64,000 bases of DNA from Alkalimonas amylolytica (GCF_900107845.1 NZ_FNRM01000001.1:677209-741208); one strand, 5' to 3'; positions 28,428 to 37,979 are shown, numbered from the stretch's first letter. Numbers and translations: made by a program. The notes: generated by a model from the sequence alone, not told the origin.

Positions 28428-29513
28428 ATGAAGAAACACTATCTGTTAGTGGCAGCCATCATTGGAACAGTAATAGTTGTCCTCACTTTATTATATGGCC
28501 GGTTTGCTGCAAATGGACATGGGCATATACAACCTGAGCAAGTCTTAAGCAATCAGGCAAAATCGGAGCTGGGCGTCAATTCGTCAAGCTCAAATGCCCT
28601 GCCAGACTATGTGAATGATAATGCAGCTTCAAAATCTACACTGCAAATGCATGATACAGTTAGCAATGGTCCTGATAAAATGGCTTATGATGATAACTGG
28701 TGCATTGCTGTTACAGATTTAAACCAGCAAGACATTGCATACTTTCAGCAAGAGCTTGAAGACTGGAATATAGCCAGAGGTCGAATCATTCCCGCTATTC
28801 ATGACGGCATGGGGGGGATGCATTTGCCTGATAGTAGCCAATACATTGCTCCCTATATGGAAGCTTCTTACGATGCAGTTTGGCAACAAATTAAAGACGA
28901 TAATGAATTTGCTATGGTAGCAGCTTTATATCGCCAGGACTTTGATGTCGAAAGCCAACGTCAGATAGCACTCAGGTTGGTAGTAAAAGGACATACGTCA
29001 ACTGCTTTATCGCACTTGGTTAGAATTGAGCTCGTCAATGCAAAAACGATGTATGAGCGTGCCAGCCAAGTTAATAAAGATGCTGAACAGCACCTATACC
29101 AAGCTATGGCGTATACAGTATATGGTATCAAGCATTCTGATCTAGACGCCGCTTTATCTTATCTAATCATAGTAAGTTCAGCTGACTTTCCTCTCGAGCT
29201 GAAACCACGTTATGCATTAGGTAAAAACAACCGACTTAATGAATTTAGCGATGAACTGGAAGCTTATATCACTAAAATACGGGCTCAAGAAAATTTGATG
29301 CTTACAACATCAGGGCAACAACCAAAAGCCGTTCAACATGATTTTGAACGCAGACTTGCTCGTCTACATCTTGAGTTTGGTAGTGAACTGAATGACCTGA
29401 AAGGTGTGTTACCCGATACAGCCAGCACCCTGTTGGAAGGTTCCGAGTGTGTGCAGCGCCAAGTGACCTTTTTTGGTGATTTGGAGCGTAGAGCGCGCTC
29501 CAGCATAAAGTAA
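28428..29513 (+). CDS. Uncharacterised membrane-anchored protein
   Basis: A 361-aa protein with one N-terminal membrane helix (about residues 5-24) and a large, mostly helical, presumably periplasmic domain (about 85-345). No motif I can name. The repeat-like helical middle (ALSHLVRIELVNAKTMYERA; ALSYLIIVSS) recalls tetratricopeptide-like proteins but is not a clear match. It forms a pair with the exported protein upstream, which suggests a shared envelope function. Confidence 0.65.
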   Translation: MKKHYLLVAAIIGTVIVVLTLLYGRFAANGHGHIQPEQVLSNQAKSELGVNSSSSNALPDYVNDNAASKSTLQMHDTVSNGPDKMAYDDNWCIAVTDLNQQDIAYFQQELEDWNIARGRIIPAIHDGMGGMHLPDSSQYIAPYMEASYDAVWQQIKDDNEFAMVAALYRQDFDVESQRQIALRLVVKGHTSTALSHLVRIELVNAKTMYERASQVNKDAEQHLYQAMAYTVYGIKHSDLDAALSYLIIVSSADFPLELKPRYALGKNNRLNEFSDELEAYITKIRAQENLMLTTSGQQPKAVQHDFERRLARLHLEFGSELNDLKGVLPDTASTLLEGSECVQRQVTFFGDLERRARSSIK

Positions 29514-29527
29514 CTGCTTCTGTTGAG

Positions 29528-29555
29528 CTGCTGGCCACGGAAAATAGGCCAGCAG
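29528..29555 (+). terminator. Hairpin after the unknown gene pair
   Basis: A 9-bp stem (CTGCTGGCC/GGCCAGCAG) with a 10-base loop lies 14 bases after the stop, followed by a mixed T-rich stretch. Confidence 0.6.
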
Positions 29556-29698
29556 TACATACTTCTTTAATTGTGGGCAATCTTTCACTTCAGACAACTC
29601 ACCGCTTTTGTCTTACAACTTTCATCCAAGCCGACTAAAATCAATCCAACTGGCTTTTTTTGCCAGGGTAAAACCTGGTGTATTAATTGGGCATTGTT

Positions 29699-30955
29699 TT
29701 GAAAAACTACTTGTTATCACTGATCGTACTGCTCTTTGTAAGTGCCTGTAGCAGCATTCCTTCCGCCAGCCCGGCTGGTGCACTCCCGCCTACCATTATT
29801 TTGATCTCCATCGATGGCGCCCATCCCAGCTATTTAGAGCGTTATCCCAGCCCACACCTGAATGCGCTGGCTAAGGCAGGCCTTGTGGCGGATGCGCTGC
29901 AGCCGGTGTTTCCCACGAAGACCTTTCCGAATCACTACTCGCTGGTCACCGGCCTGCATCCGGAAAATCATGGTGTGATTGATAATGGCATGTTCGATCC
30001 AGAGTTTGATGCCCAATTTACCATGCGCAACAAAGAAGAAGTGGGCAATGCCCGCTGGTGGGGTGGCGAGCCGATTTGGGTTACGGCAGAAACCCAGGGC
30101 CAGGTAGCCGCCACCTATTTCTTCCCTGGATCTGAGGCCGCCATCAAAGGCGTGCGCCCCAGCTACTGGTTTCCTTACGATGGCGATACGCCAAACCGGC
30201 AACGGGTAGAGACAGTGTTAGAATGGCTGCAACTGCCGGCAGCAGAGCGCCCGCGCATCATTACGCTGTACTTTAGCGATGTCGATTCCATGGGCCATAT
30301 GCATGGCCCAAACTCGGCGCAGGTACGCCAGGCCATGCAGGGCATTGATGCTGAGATAGGCTATCTGGTGGCAGGGCTTACCGACTTGGGTTTGCTTAAT
30401 CAGGTGGATCTCGTGATCACCTCGGATCATGGCATGGCCGAAGTGAACCAAGAGCAGCATATTGTCATTGATCAGGCCTTTGATCCCGATCTGGCGGTGT
30501 ATGTGCGCTACTCCCGTGAACTGGTGAGTATTTTCCCCAAAGACGGGCAAAAAGAAGTGATTTACCAGCAACTCAAAGCAAACCTGCCGCCACAGGCCCG
30601 GTTGCTGCGTAAATCGGAGATGCCAGAGCGTTTTCACTTTCAAAACCACCGTCGTATCGCCCCCTTGCATGTACTGGCCGAGATTGACTGGATTTTGGTA
30701 CGCCGCAGCTGGCTCCCTGGCATGATCAATGCGCCGACCTATCGTGAGCCACGCGGCAGCCATGGCTACGACAACGAAGAGCCAGCCATGCAGGGATTAT
30801 TGATTGCCCATGGCCCTAGTTTCAAAAGCCAGACCCGGGTAGAGCGGGTTCGCATGGTCGATTTGTACCAGGTGATGACAGAGATTTTGGGGCTTAAGCC
30901 AGCGCCGCACGATGGCGACCCTAGCGTTGTTCCTATGCTGCTGCGCAGCGACTAG
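29699..30955 (+). CDS. Alkaline phosphatase superfamily lipoprotein (nucleotide pyrophosphatase/phosphodiesterase type)
   Basis: Ectonucleotide pyrophosphatase/phosphodiesterase-like enzyme, probably cleaving phosphodiester or pyrophosphate bonds at the cell envelope. Metal and catalytic motifs are complete: ISIDGAHP (Asp), FPTKTFPNHYSL (Thr nucleophile), SDVDSMGHMHGP (Asp/His), TSDHGM and GSHGYDNE. The N-terminus is a lipoprotein signal with lipobox VSAC. The start codon is TTG at 29699 or TTG at 29687; neither has a strong Shine-Dalgarno, and 29699 gives the more typical MKNYLLSLIVLL signal. Confidence 0.88.
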   Translation: MKNYLLSLIVLLFVSACSSIPSASPAGALPPTIILISIDGAHPSYLERYPSPHLNALAKAGLVADALQPVFPTKTFPNHYSLVTGLHPENHGVIDNGMFDPEFDAQFTMRNKEEVGNARWWGGEPIWVTAETQGQVAATYFFPGSEAAIKGVRPSYWFPYDGDTPNRQRVETVLEWLQLPAAERPRIITLYFSDVDSMGHMHGPNSAQVRQAMQGIDAEIGYLVAGLTDLGLLNQVDLVITSDHGMAEVNQEQHIVIDQAFDPDLAVYVRYSRELVSIFPKDGQKEVIYQQLKANLPPQARLLRKSEMPERFHFQNHRRIAPLHVLAEIDWILVRRSWLPGMINAPTYREPRGSHGYDNEEPAMQGLLIAHGPSFKSQTRVERVRMVDLYQVMTEILGLKPAPHDGDPSVVPMLLRSD

Positions 30956-30965
30956 TTTCCATCCT

Positions 30966-30987
30966 GAAACGGCGTCCATGCCGTTTC
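30966..30987. terminator. Hairpin between convergent phosphodiesterase and mgtE genes
   Basis: A perfect 8-bp stem (GAAACGGC/GCCGTTTC) with a 6-base loop lies in the 58-base gap between the two convergent stops. Confidence 0.55.
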
Positions 30988-31013
30988 GCAGAGTCGCCTC
31001 TAAGGACAGGCAC

Positions 31014-32360
31014 TTACTGAAGCCCCAGATACCAGGTGGCGATGGAGAAATAAATCATCACGCCGGATACATCCGCAATCGAGGTAATAAGCGGACCGCT
31101 GGCCGTGGCCGGGTCCATGTTGAAACGGCTGAGCAGAAATGGCAGCGACATCCCGACCAGACTGCCTGCGATTACCACCAGTGTCATGGTGGCCGCCACC
31201 ACCAGCGCAATATCGTAGCCGCCACGCCACCAGCCGATGGATGCCACGGCCAGTGCCATGGTTACCCCCAACAAGCTAGCAATAATGACTTCACGCCCCA
31301 GCATCCAGCCCCAGTCCTTCAGGGCCACATCGCCGGTTGCCAGAGCCCGCACCATCAGGGTTCCGGATTGAGCCCCCGCATTACCACTGCTGGCGATCAA
31401 CAGCGGTAAGAAAAACAGCAACACCAAATAGCTGGAAATGGTTTCCTCGTAATAGGCGATGCCAGCCCCTGAAAACAGATTGCCAAAAACCAGCAGCACC
31501 AGCCAACCGACGCGCTTACGGTACAGCAAATTGATGGCAGCATCTTTCACGCTGCTGTCCAACTTACCGATGGTAGCGGTTTTATGGAAGTCTTCGGTGG
31601 CCTCTTCGGCCGCTACGTCCATCGCATCATCGTAGGTGACAATGCCCACCAGCTGCATGTCCTGGTTGACGATGGGCAGCGCCAATAAGTCGTATTTTGA
31701 AATCAGTACCGAGACTTCTTCCTGCGGCATATCGACCTGGCCAAAGATGGGCTCATAGGTCATCAGTTCGTGAATTTGCATGCCAACCGGCGCCAGGATC
31801 AGTTCTTTTAACGAAATGACACCAATCAAGCGCCGCTCTTTGTCTACCACATAGGATTGATAAATCGTCTCTTTATCCGGCGCTTCTTTACGCAGTACCT
31901 CAATGGCTTCCCGCACCGTCAGATCAGGGGCAAGCGAGGCATAATCGGAGGTCATCACCGCCCCGGCCGTGCCTTCTTCGTACGACGACAGCAAGCGCAG
32001 ATCCTCGCGCTCGGCCTGCGCTAGAGCAGGCAGTAAGGTTTCCTGCTGCTCTTCGGTTAAGCGATTGAATAAATCAGCCCGTTCATCCGATGACATCTGC
32101 CGGATAATAGGCGAGAGTTTGCGCCGGCTGATCGAGATTGCCAGCGTGACCTGCGTTTCCGGAGGCAAGTAACCAAAGACTTCCGCCTGCTCAGCCCGTG
32201 GCAAGGTCGATAACAGCTCCCAGACCGACTGAGGTTCAAATTCACTGAAGGCAGCGGCCAGGTCAGCCGGGTGAATGTCTTCAAACTGCTCGCGCAGCTC
32301 GTACAAGGCGTCTGACTCCAGCGCCAGACGAATGGTATTTATAAGAACCGGCAGTTCCAT
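31014..32360 (-). CDS. mgtE: Magnesium transporter MgtE
   Basis: Mg2+ channel/transporter of the inner membrane. The 448-aa protein has the N-terminal superhelical MgtE domain (about 20-120), a CBS pair (about 130-255) that senses cytosolic Mg2+, and a five-helix membrane domain carrying the pore signatures FFLPLLIASSGNAGAQS and SLVGMSLPFLLSRF. It has an AAGGGGG Shine-Dalgarno, which is part of the alternative leader structure described separately. Confidence 0.96.
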   Translation of the reverse strand: MELPVLINTIRLALESDALYELREQFEDIHPADLAAAFSEFEPQSVWELLSTLPRAEQAEVFGYLPPETQVTLAISISRRKLSPIIRQMSSDERADLFNRLTEEQQETLLPALAQAEREDLRLLSSYEEGTAGAVMTSDYASLAPDLTVREAIEVLRKEAPDKETIYQSYVVDKERRLIGVISLKELILAPVGMQIHELMTYEPIFGQVDMPQEEVSVLISKYDLLALPIVNQDMQLVGIVTYDDAMDVAAEEATEDFHKTATIGKLDSSVKDAAINLLYRKRVGWLVLLVFGNLFSGAGIAYYEETISSYLVLLFFLPLLIASSGNAGAQSGTLMVRALATGDVALKDWGWMLGREVIIASLLGVTMALAVASIGWWRGGYDIALVVAATMTLVVIAGSLVGMSLPFLLSRFNMDPATASGPLITSIADVSGVMIYFSIATWYLGLQ

Positions 32361-32364
32361 GATG

Positions 32365-32430
32365 CCCCCTTACAGCGTCATTGGTATGATCTGGTAAGGG
32401 GTTGCCAGTGGGCAGAATCAGCTTACCAGA
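32365..32430 (-). promoter_or_regulatory. mgtE leader with two mutually exclusive hairpins
   Basis: On the minus-strand transcript three segments occur in order: TCTGGTAAG (32430-32422), CCCCTTACCAGA (32401-32390) and GTAAGGGG (32373-32366). The middle one can pair with the first (9 bp) or with the third (8 bp). The third contains the mgtE Shine-Dalgarno, 5 bases ahead of the ATG. This is the layout of a translational on/off switch. The ligand is unknown; Mg2+ is the obvious guess. Confidence 0.6.
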
Positions 32431-32529
32431 CAGGTGCGATGAAAATTTGGATATGTCATCAGGCCAGGCCTGCAACTGGGTACGTCCATAGCTGGAATGT
32501 GCTCCGCACAAGGTTAATCCACACCTCTG

Positions 32530-32558
32530 TATTTTAGTGCCTATCCCGCGCCAGCACA
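32530..32558 (-). promoter_or_regulatory. Candidate mgtE promoter
   Basis: Minus-strand TTGTGC, 17-bp spacer, TAAAAT. It would give a leader of about 160 bases, long enough for the switch structure. The -35 box matches only three of six positions. Confidence 0.4.
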
Positions 32559-32646
32559 ACCACCAAAGGGCTGAAGTTGTTGAGCAACCTATTCTTTTTC
32601 TACCGGCACCTTGCTAAGATAGGAAAACGTTCACAAGGAGATGGCG

Positions 32647-33465
32647 ATGGCACAGACAGAGTTGCAGGCATCCGACGCCCAACCGCTGGCGGACTGGTGG
32701 CAATCACGCCGCCTGACCGAACAAGGTTGCTGGCATATCGCCATAGGCCCCTTTTCATTGTATTTGGAGCGCACAGCCGGTGAGTGGCTGGTGAGCCACC
32801 AACGCCACAGCGATGATGAACCCCTGCACCGTGTGTTGCAGGAGCCGATCGAAGCATGCCCTGAAAGCCTGACCGTGCAACGCTACGTGTTTCAAAAAGC
32901 ACCGCTGGATTTTCGGCTACAGCCTTGCCTGATGGACAGGCCCGTGGTGGTGAAAACCCGACAGCCGGTCTTAATCCCGCCAGGGGAGAGCATCGACTTT
33001 TACATCAGCACGCCTCTTTGCCTGCGTTTATTGCTCGGCAACGATACCCTACTGCAAGAATGGCCCATACTGCGTTTGTCCGATACCTGGTTTGGCCCGT
33101 CCACCCGGGTAGGGGAGCTCTGCTATGCCGCCAAAACCCATGCCCGCCATAGTCTGGACGAAGTACCACTTCGCCCGCACCGGGCCGTCACCCCCCTGAC
33201 CATCAGCAATCAGAGCAAGGCCATTTTAAGTATTGATAAAGTGAGTTTACCCGTGCCTTTGCTGTCGGTATTTGCCCGCAGCGATCATACGCTCTGGACA
33301 GAAGCCGTGACGCTGGTACACCAGGCCGATCAACTACTGGCTAAACTCAAAATCGAGCGTAAACTACCTGTAGGTATTACCGCTGCGCAACGTGTGACCG
33401 AACCAAGGCAGCAGGCAGAAAAAAATGCCCTGGTGCGTGCCTTTGCCGGTATATTCAGCGACTAA
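32647..33465 (+). CDS. DUF432-like protein next to a mechanosensitive channel
   Basis: Soluble 272-aa protein resembling DUF432, a family of unknown function often encoded beside small-conductance mechanosensitive channels. No enzyme motif is visible. The ATG at 32647 is chosen because AAGGAG (32634-32639) sits seven bases before it; an ATG at 32641 would be too close. It precedes mscS by 12 bases, so the two form an operon. Confidence 0.7.
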   Translation: MAQTELQASDAQPLADWWQSRRLTEQGCWHIAIGPFSLYLERTAGEWLVSHQRHSDDEPLHRVLQEPIEACPESLTVQRYVFQKAPLDFRLQPCLMDRPVVVKTRQPVLIPPGESIDFYISTPLCLRLLLGNDTLLQEWPILRLSDTWFGPSTRVGELCYAAKTHARHSLDEVPLRPHRAVTPLTISNQSKAILSIDKVSLPVPLLSVFARSDHTLWTEAVTLVHQADQLLAKLKIERKLPVGITAAQRVTEPRQQAEKNALVRAFAGIFSD

Positions 33466-33477
33466 GCGGAGCTTGTT

Positions 33478-34341
33478 ATGGAAACTTTTTTGCAATTGCT
33501 GGAACACCATCATGTCGCGACTTTTCTGCGCGCCTCCTTGCTGTTTTTCAGTGGCTTATTGGTAGCGCATCTGCTGGCCAGGATCACCGTACGGCTTAGT
33601 AAAGGCATGTCCCCTCATCATCAGGTGTTGTTAAAGCGCCTGGTGTACTGGCTGGTGCTGTCGCTGTTTCTGGCCTCGGTGCTAAAAGAGCTCGGCTTTA
33701 GCTTAGGGGTCTTGCTGGGAGCAGCTGGCGTGCTGACAGTGGCCATTGGCTTTGCCTCGCAAACCTCGGCATCAAACCTGATTAGCGGTTTATTTTTGAT
33801 CGGCGAAAAACCATTTCAGCTGGGAGATGTGATCAAAGTAGGCGAAACCACCGGTGAAGTACTGTCCATCGATTTACTCTCGGTCAAACTGCGCACCTTT
33901 GATAATCTGTTTGTCCGGATCCCGAATGAGAGCTTGATAAAGACCCAGATGACCAATCTGACCCGCTTTCCCATCCGGCGCTTTGATTTACAGCTGGGTG
34001 TCGCCTATAAAGAAAGTATCAAACAGGTTCGAGAGCTGTTGATGACAGTGGCAGATGCCAATCCACTGTGTCTGGACGAACCATCGCCCTTATTTGTCTT
34101 CAATGGCTTTGGCGATTCCAGTCTGGATATTCAATTCTCAGTCTGGACCAAGCGGGAAAACTTTCGCGATTTGCGCAACAGCCTGCAGGAAGAGGTAAAA
34201 AATGCATTTGATGCCGCCGGTATTGAAATTCCATTCCCACACCGCTCCTTGTATGCCGGCAGTGAAAGCGCGCCTTTTCCTATCACTATTGTTTCGGCCA
34301 AAACAGAGAAAGCAGGCGACGATGCCGATATCAGCCCCTAA
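33478..34341 (+). CDS. Small-conductance mechanosensitive channel (MscS family)
   Basis: MscS-type channel that opens under membrane tension to release solutes on hypo-osmotic shock. The 287-aa protein has three membrane helices, the third being the glycine/alanine-rich pore helix (GAAGVLTVAIGFASQTSASNL), then the beta domain (GDVIKVGETTGEV) and the cytoplasmic cage. Length equals E. coli MscS. It is paired with the DUF432-like gene upstream and the Omp85-like gene downstream. Confidence 0.93.
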   Translation: METFLQLLEHHHVATFLRASLLFFSGLLVAHLLARITVRLSKGMSPHHQVLLKRLVYWLVLSLFLASVLKELGFSLGVLLGAAGVLTVAIGFASQTSASNLISGLFLIGEKPFQLGDVIKVGETTGEVLSIDLLSVKLRTFDNLFVRIPNESLIKTQMTNLTRFPIRRFDLQLGVAYKESIKQVRELLMTVADANPLCLDEPSPLFVFNGFGDSSLDIQFSVWTKRENFRDLRNSLQEEVKNAFDAAGIEIPFPHRSLYAGSESAPFPITIVSAKTEKAGDDADISP

Positions 34342-34359
34342 GTCTGAAAAGGCGACAGC

Positions 34360-35982
34360 ATGCGTGGCATGATGCTGCTTGGCGGTGCTTGCCTGCTTAG
34401 CACTGCGGTGCAGGCCAGTGACTGCCAATTGCTGGAAAATAAACATGCCCTGCCTGACCGGGGCGATATTCGTATTCGCTCCATTCAGTTTGAAGCAGAG
34501 AATGTGTTTGACCTGGATGAACCAGGCACCTTCTGGCTGCATCGATTTGCCAATAAAACCCACATCATTAGCCGTGAGGAAACGCTGCAACAGGACTTAT
34601 TATTCGCCGAAGGTGACCGGCTCAGCCTGGCGGTGCTGGAAGAAACCGAGCGTTTATTGCGTAGCCGGCGTTATTTACGCGAAGCCAAAATCAGTATTAC
34701 GCATTATTGCAGCGAGTCGCATCAGGTAGATGTGTTGGTGCAAAGCTGGGACAACTGGTCCTTGTTGCCAAAAATTGATTTTAAACACGAGGGTGGCGCT
34801 TCCGAGTACTCCATCGGTATCGCTGAAGACAACCTGCTGGGCACCGGCAATCAGCTGCAGCTCGATTATGCCAAAGACAGTGAGCGGACCGGTTATTTGC
34901 TTAGTTTTGCTTCGCCCAATATGTTTGGCAGTCACTGGAGCAGCGCGCTGCAGTACGCCGATAACTCCGATGGCGAAAGCTACCTGTTCGCAGTGGAACG
35001 CCCCTTTTATCGGATCAGCTCGCCCTGGGCCATGGGTTTCGAGCTGGAAAAAAGCAAAGAAGAGCTTAGGGAATATCAGCGCGGAGAAGAAAGCAACCGC
35101 TACGACAGCAAACGGCACTGGCTGCAGAGCTATTTGGGCTTCAGTTTGTATGCCAGCAGCTACAGTGCACAACGGCTGCTGCTTGGCTTTCGGTTGCATG
35201 ACCAGCAATTTGCCAGTAACCCGGATACCCAAAATGGCTTGCCTTTGGATCGTGATTTATCAGCGCTCTGGCTGGAGTACCAATGGCTGCAATCTGACTT
35301 TCAAAAGCTTTATCGAATCAATCAGTTCAACCGTACCGAAGACATCAACTTTGGCTGGCAGTTTACTCTGCAGCTGGCACGCCTTGCCGACTGGCTGGGT
35401 GCGGATGCCAATGGCTGGCAGCTAAGCAGCAGGCTGGAGAAAAACTGGGCCTTAAAGCCCGGCAGTTGGCTACTGACAGAGCATCACTTCAAACAGCAAT
35501 GGCAAAGCAATGAGCCATCCCGCAGTGAACTTAGCAGCCACTGGTTATTGGTGCACCACCTGACCGACCAAAGCAGCCTTGCGGCCCGCTTTCAGCTGGA
35601 GCTTGGCCGGGAGCTTTATCGGGATGAGCTGCGCCAATTAGGCGGTGATAATGGCATGCGGGCCTACCCGCTGTATTTTCAGCGCGGCCAGAAACTGTGG
35701 GTAGCCAGCGGCGAATACCGTTATTACACGCCATGGTCTATTTTACGATTGTTTGATGTTGGTTTTGCCGGCTTTGTCGATGCCGGCCGGGCCTGGGATG
35801 ATCCCTGGCAAAGCAGTGAGGCCAGCGATCAGGTGCTGTTTGGCGTAGGGGGTGGTGTACGGCTGCTGTCGAAATACTCCAGCCGCGGCACCATGGTGCA
35901 TCTTGATTTGGCCAAACCACTGCGCAGCGAGCCAGGGCTGGATAGCTGGCAATTCCGCGCTATGGCCAAACGGCGTTTTTAA
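34360..35982 (+). CDS. Omp85/BamA-TamA-like outer-membrane protein
   Basis: A 540-aa protein with a signal peptide (about 1-19, ending VQAS), roughly 130 residues of POTRA-like sequence including LLRSRRYLREAKISI, and a C-terminal 16-strand type barrel ending in FRAMAKRRF. A GGDNGMRAYP segment sits where Omp85 proteins have the VRGY motif of loop L6, but the motif is altered. It is shorter than BamA (about 800 aa) and closer to TamA size. Probably an accessory Omp85 protein; cargo unknown. It ends just before convergent mutM. Confidence 0.75.
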   Translation: MRGMMLLGGACLLSTAVQASDCQLLENKHALPDRGDIRIRSIQFEAENVFDLDEPGTFWLHRFANKTHIISREETLQQDLLFAEGDRLSLAVLEETERLLRSRRYLREAKISITHYCSESHQVDVLVQSWDNWSLLPKIDFKHEGGASEYSIGIAEDNLLGTGNQLQLDYAKDSERTGYLLSFASPNMFGSHWSSALQYADNSDGESYLFAVERPFYRISSPWAMGFELEKSKEELREYQRGEESNRYDSKRHWLQSYLGFSLYASSYSAQRLLLGFRLHDQQFASNPDTQNGLPLDRDLSALWLEYQWLQSDFQKLYRINQFNRTEDINFGWQFTLQLARLADWLGADANGWQLSSRLEKNWALKPGSWLLTEHHFKQQWQSNEPSRSELSSHWLLVHHLTDQSSLAARFQLELGRELYRDELRQLGGDNGMRAYPLYFQRGQKLWVASGEYRYYTPWSILRLFDVGFAGFVDAGRAWDDPWQSSEASDQVLFGVGGGVRLLSKYSSRGTMVHLDLAKPLRSEPGLDSWQFRAMAKRRF

Positions 35983-35983
35983 G

Positions 35984-36793
35984 TTAGCGCTGGCAACTCT
36001 GGCAAAACACCGTGCTGCGCTGTCCTAAGCGGATTTCCTCTAACTGCGCGCCACAACGCATACACGGCAGGCCACCCCGGCCATACACCAACAGCTCCTG
36101 TTTAAAGTAGCCAGGCTTGCCATCGGACTGGCTAAAGTCCCGCAAGGTCGTCCCCCCCTGAGCAATGGCTTGAGCCAGGGTGTGCTTTACTTCCTGCACC
36201 AGACGCTCGCAGTCGTCTACAGACAAGGACTTCGCCGGACGGCTTGGTAAAATACCCGCCTTGAACAAGGCTTCATTGGCGTAGATATTACCTACCCCAA
36301 CCACCACTTTGTTGTCCATCAGCACCAGCTTGATGGCACTGCTGCGTTTTTGGCATTGCTGCCACAAAAGCTCAGTGTTAAAAGCCTCGGTTAACGGTTC
36401 AGGCCCAAGCTGACTCAGCAGTACGTGCGCTTCGCCAGCACCTTGCCAAAGCACCGCGCCAAAACGGCGGGTATCGTTCAGGCGCAGCAGCTGACCGCTA
36501 CCGAGCACAAAATCGACATGATCGTGTTTGCCAGCTGGCGTGTCCCGCGGCAGCACCTTTACGTGGCCAGACATGCCCAAATGCAGCAAGACGCAGCCGT
36601 CAGCCAGTTCAATCAGCAGGTACTTGGCCCGGCGCGATACCGCCTGAATGGGCTCATCTTTTAACGCCATCACTTCGTCCGGCACCGGCCAGCGCAGCTG
36701 ACGCTGACGCACCACCACACGCTGCAACAGTTGACCCTGCAGATGGGGACGAATACCCAGGCAGGATACTTCGACTTCAGGTAATTCAGGCAT
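35984..36793 (-). CDS. mutM: Formamidopyrimidine-DNA glycosylase
   Basis: Base-excision repair enzyme removing 8-oxoguanine and FaPy lesions. The mature protein starts at Pro2 (MPELPEVEV), the catalytic nucleophile, so the ATG at 36793 is the true start (269 aa); the in-frame TTG just before it would block catalysis. The C-terminal zinc finger is complete (CMRCGAQL ... CQSCQR). Its ATG overlaps the stop of the small upstream gene. Confidence 0.97.
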   Translation of the reverse strand: MPELPEVEVSCLGIRPHLQGQLLQRVVVRQRQLRWPVPDEVMALKDEPIQAVSRRAKYLLIELADGCVLLHLGMSGHVKVLPRDTPAGKHDHVDFVLGSGQLLRLNDTRRFGAVLWQGAGEAHVLLSQLGPEPLTEAFNTELLWQQCQKRSSAIKLVLMDNKVVVGVGNIYANEALFKAGILPSRPAKSLSVDDCERLVQEVKHTLAQAIAQGGTTLRDFSQSDGKPGYFKQELLVYGRGGLPCMRCGAQLEEIRLGQRSTVFCQSCQR

Positions 36794-37263
36794 CAACGAA
36801 ACTCCGCCGGAAACAACAGCTCTGCTTCGGCTGCCGATACCGGGTAATACAAACGACGATGGGAAGGGCTGAGGTAAAACTGTTGCTCCGACAACGACAG
36901 CACCCAGATAATCGGCTCGCCCTGGCCTGCCAACACCAGCTGGGCCTGGGTTAATGGTTCCGGCAGCGGCGACACACTGCGCTCACCATCAGCCAGCAAT
37001 TGCTGCTGCCAGATGGCCAGGGTGCGGTCCACCAAAGGCTGCCGATCCGGCCGGGCCGGTGCCAGTTGCCAACCTTGCGGTGAACGGCTAATGCGCGCAT
37101 TGACAAACTCAATGCTCAGCAACTGCTGATCGCCCAGCAAGCTGGTATTGCGGTGCTTTAAATCGGCCAGCCGCTGCGGTGTGCCATACAGCAAAAACAT
37201 CAGCAACAGCACCGCAAAGATCAGTACATTGTTCCAGGCCCGACGGGAAAGTTTTGGCAGCAT
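36793..37263 (-). CDS. Uncharacterised membrane-anchored protein upstream of mutM
   Basis: A 156-aa protein of no family I can name, with one N-terminal membrane helix (about 12-26) and a soluble domain. It sits between rpmG and mutM and is translationally coupled to mutM through a TGATG overlap. The strong codon pattern and coupling make it a real gene. Confidence 0.75.
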   Translation of the reverse strand: MLPKLSRRAWNNVLIFAVLLLMFLLYGTPQRLADLKHRNTSLLGDQQLLSIEFVNARISRSPQGWQLAPARPDRQPLVDRTLAIWQQQLLADGERSVSPLPEPLTQAQLVLAGQGEPIIWVLSLSEQQFYLSPSHRRLYYPVSAAEAELLFPAEFR

Positions 37264-37347
37264 AAGAAAAACCCTGCATCACGGTGAATGACGAAAAGTC
37301 TACCACAGCAGCACAGACTTCAGGTAACAGCGACAAATTGCAGGCAG

Positions 37348-37371
37348 AAAAAAACCCGGCCAGGCCGGGTT
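37348..37371 (-). terminator. Rho-independent terminator after rpmG
   Basis: On the minus strand a 7-bp stem (AACCCGG/CCGGGTT) is followed by a run of seven T residues, 17 bases after the rpmG stop. Confidence 0.85.
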
Positions 37372-37387
37372 CTTTCAGAACGTTTGA

Positions 37388-37543
37388 TTACTTGATTTTC
37401 GCTTCTTTGAAAATCACGTGCTTACGCACTTTAGGATCAAACTTTTTAATTTCCATCTTTTCAGGCATGGTGCGCTTGTTCTTCGTGGTGGTGTAGAAGA
37501 AACCAGTGCCTGCAGATGATACTAAACGAATTTTATCACGCAT
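37388..37543 (-). CDS. rpmG: 50S ribosomal protein L33
   Basis: A 51-aa protein reading [20 protein letters not shown] at the start and ending [11 protein letters not shown], the typical bL33. The zinc-binding cysteines found in some L33 proteins are absent (C-minus form). It follows rpmB by 11 bases. Confidence 0.97.
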   Translation of the reverse strand: MRDKIRLVSSAGTGFFYTTTKNKRTMPEKMEIKKFDPKVRKHVIFKEAKIK

Positions 37544-37554
37544 CGTCGTAATCC

Positions 37555-37791
37555 TTAAACTTTCAGACCTTTGGCACGCAGATCAGCCAAAACTGAATCG
37601 ATGCCATTCTTATCAATAATACGCATGCCTTTGGTAGACAGGCGCAGTTTGACGAAACGATTTTCACTTTCAACCCAGAAACGATGCGTTTGCAGGTTCG
37701 GCAGGAAACGGCGCTTGGTTGCGTTGTTGGCATGAGACCTGTTATTACCAGTAATAGGTCGTTTGCCGGTCACTTGGCATACTTTTGACAT
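37555..37791 (-). CDS. rpmB: 50S ribosomal protein L28
   Basis: bL28, 78 aa, starting at [20 protein letters not shown] (ATG at 37791 with GGAGAG upstream); the frame is open five codons further, but MSKVCQ is the conserved start. First gene of rpmBG. Confidence 0.98.
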   Translation of the reverse strand: MSKVCQVTGKRPITGNNRSHANNATKRRFLPNLQTHRFWVESENRFVKLRLSTKGMRIIDKNGIDSVLADLRAKGLKV

Positions 37792-37882
37792 GTCGTATCT
37801 CTCCAAAAAATAACTGCTTGCTCGAGCGTTTTATCTGCCTTCTGGCCAAGGAAGGCGGCTCTGAAAACGTAAGAGGGCGCAA

Positions 37883-37911
37883 TTTATACACGAAAGGTGG
37901 TCCGAATTCAA
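37883..37911 (-). promoter_or_regulatory. Predicted rpmBG promoter
   Basis: TTGAAT, 17-bp spacer and TATAAA on the minus strand, followed by a GC-rich discriminator as is usual for ribosomal promoters. The start would lie about 85 bases before rpmB. Confidence 0.6.
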
Positions 37912-37979
37912 GCAAATTCATCCGTGATCCACTCGTTTGCAGCAATTTAGTACGATCGCAGATCCGATTCAGGATCCGG

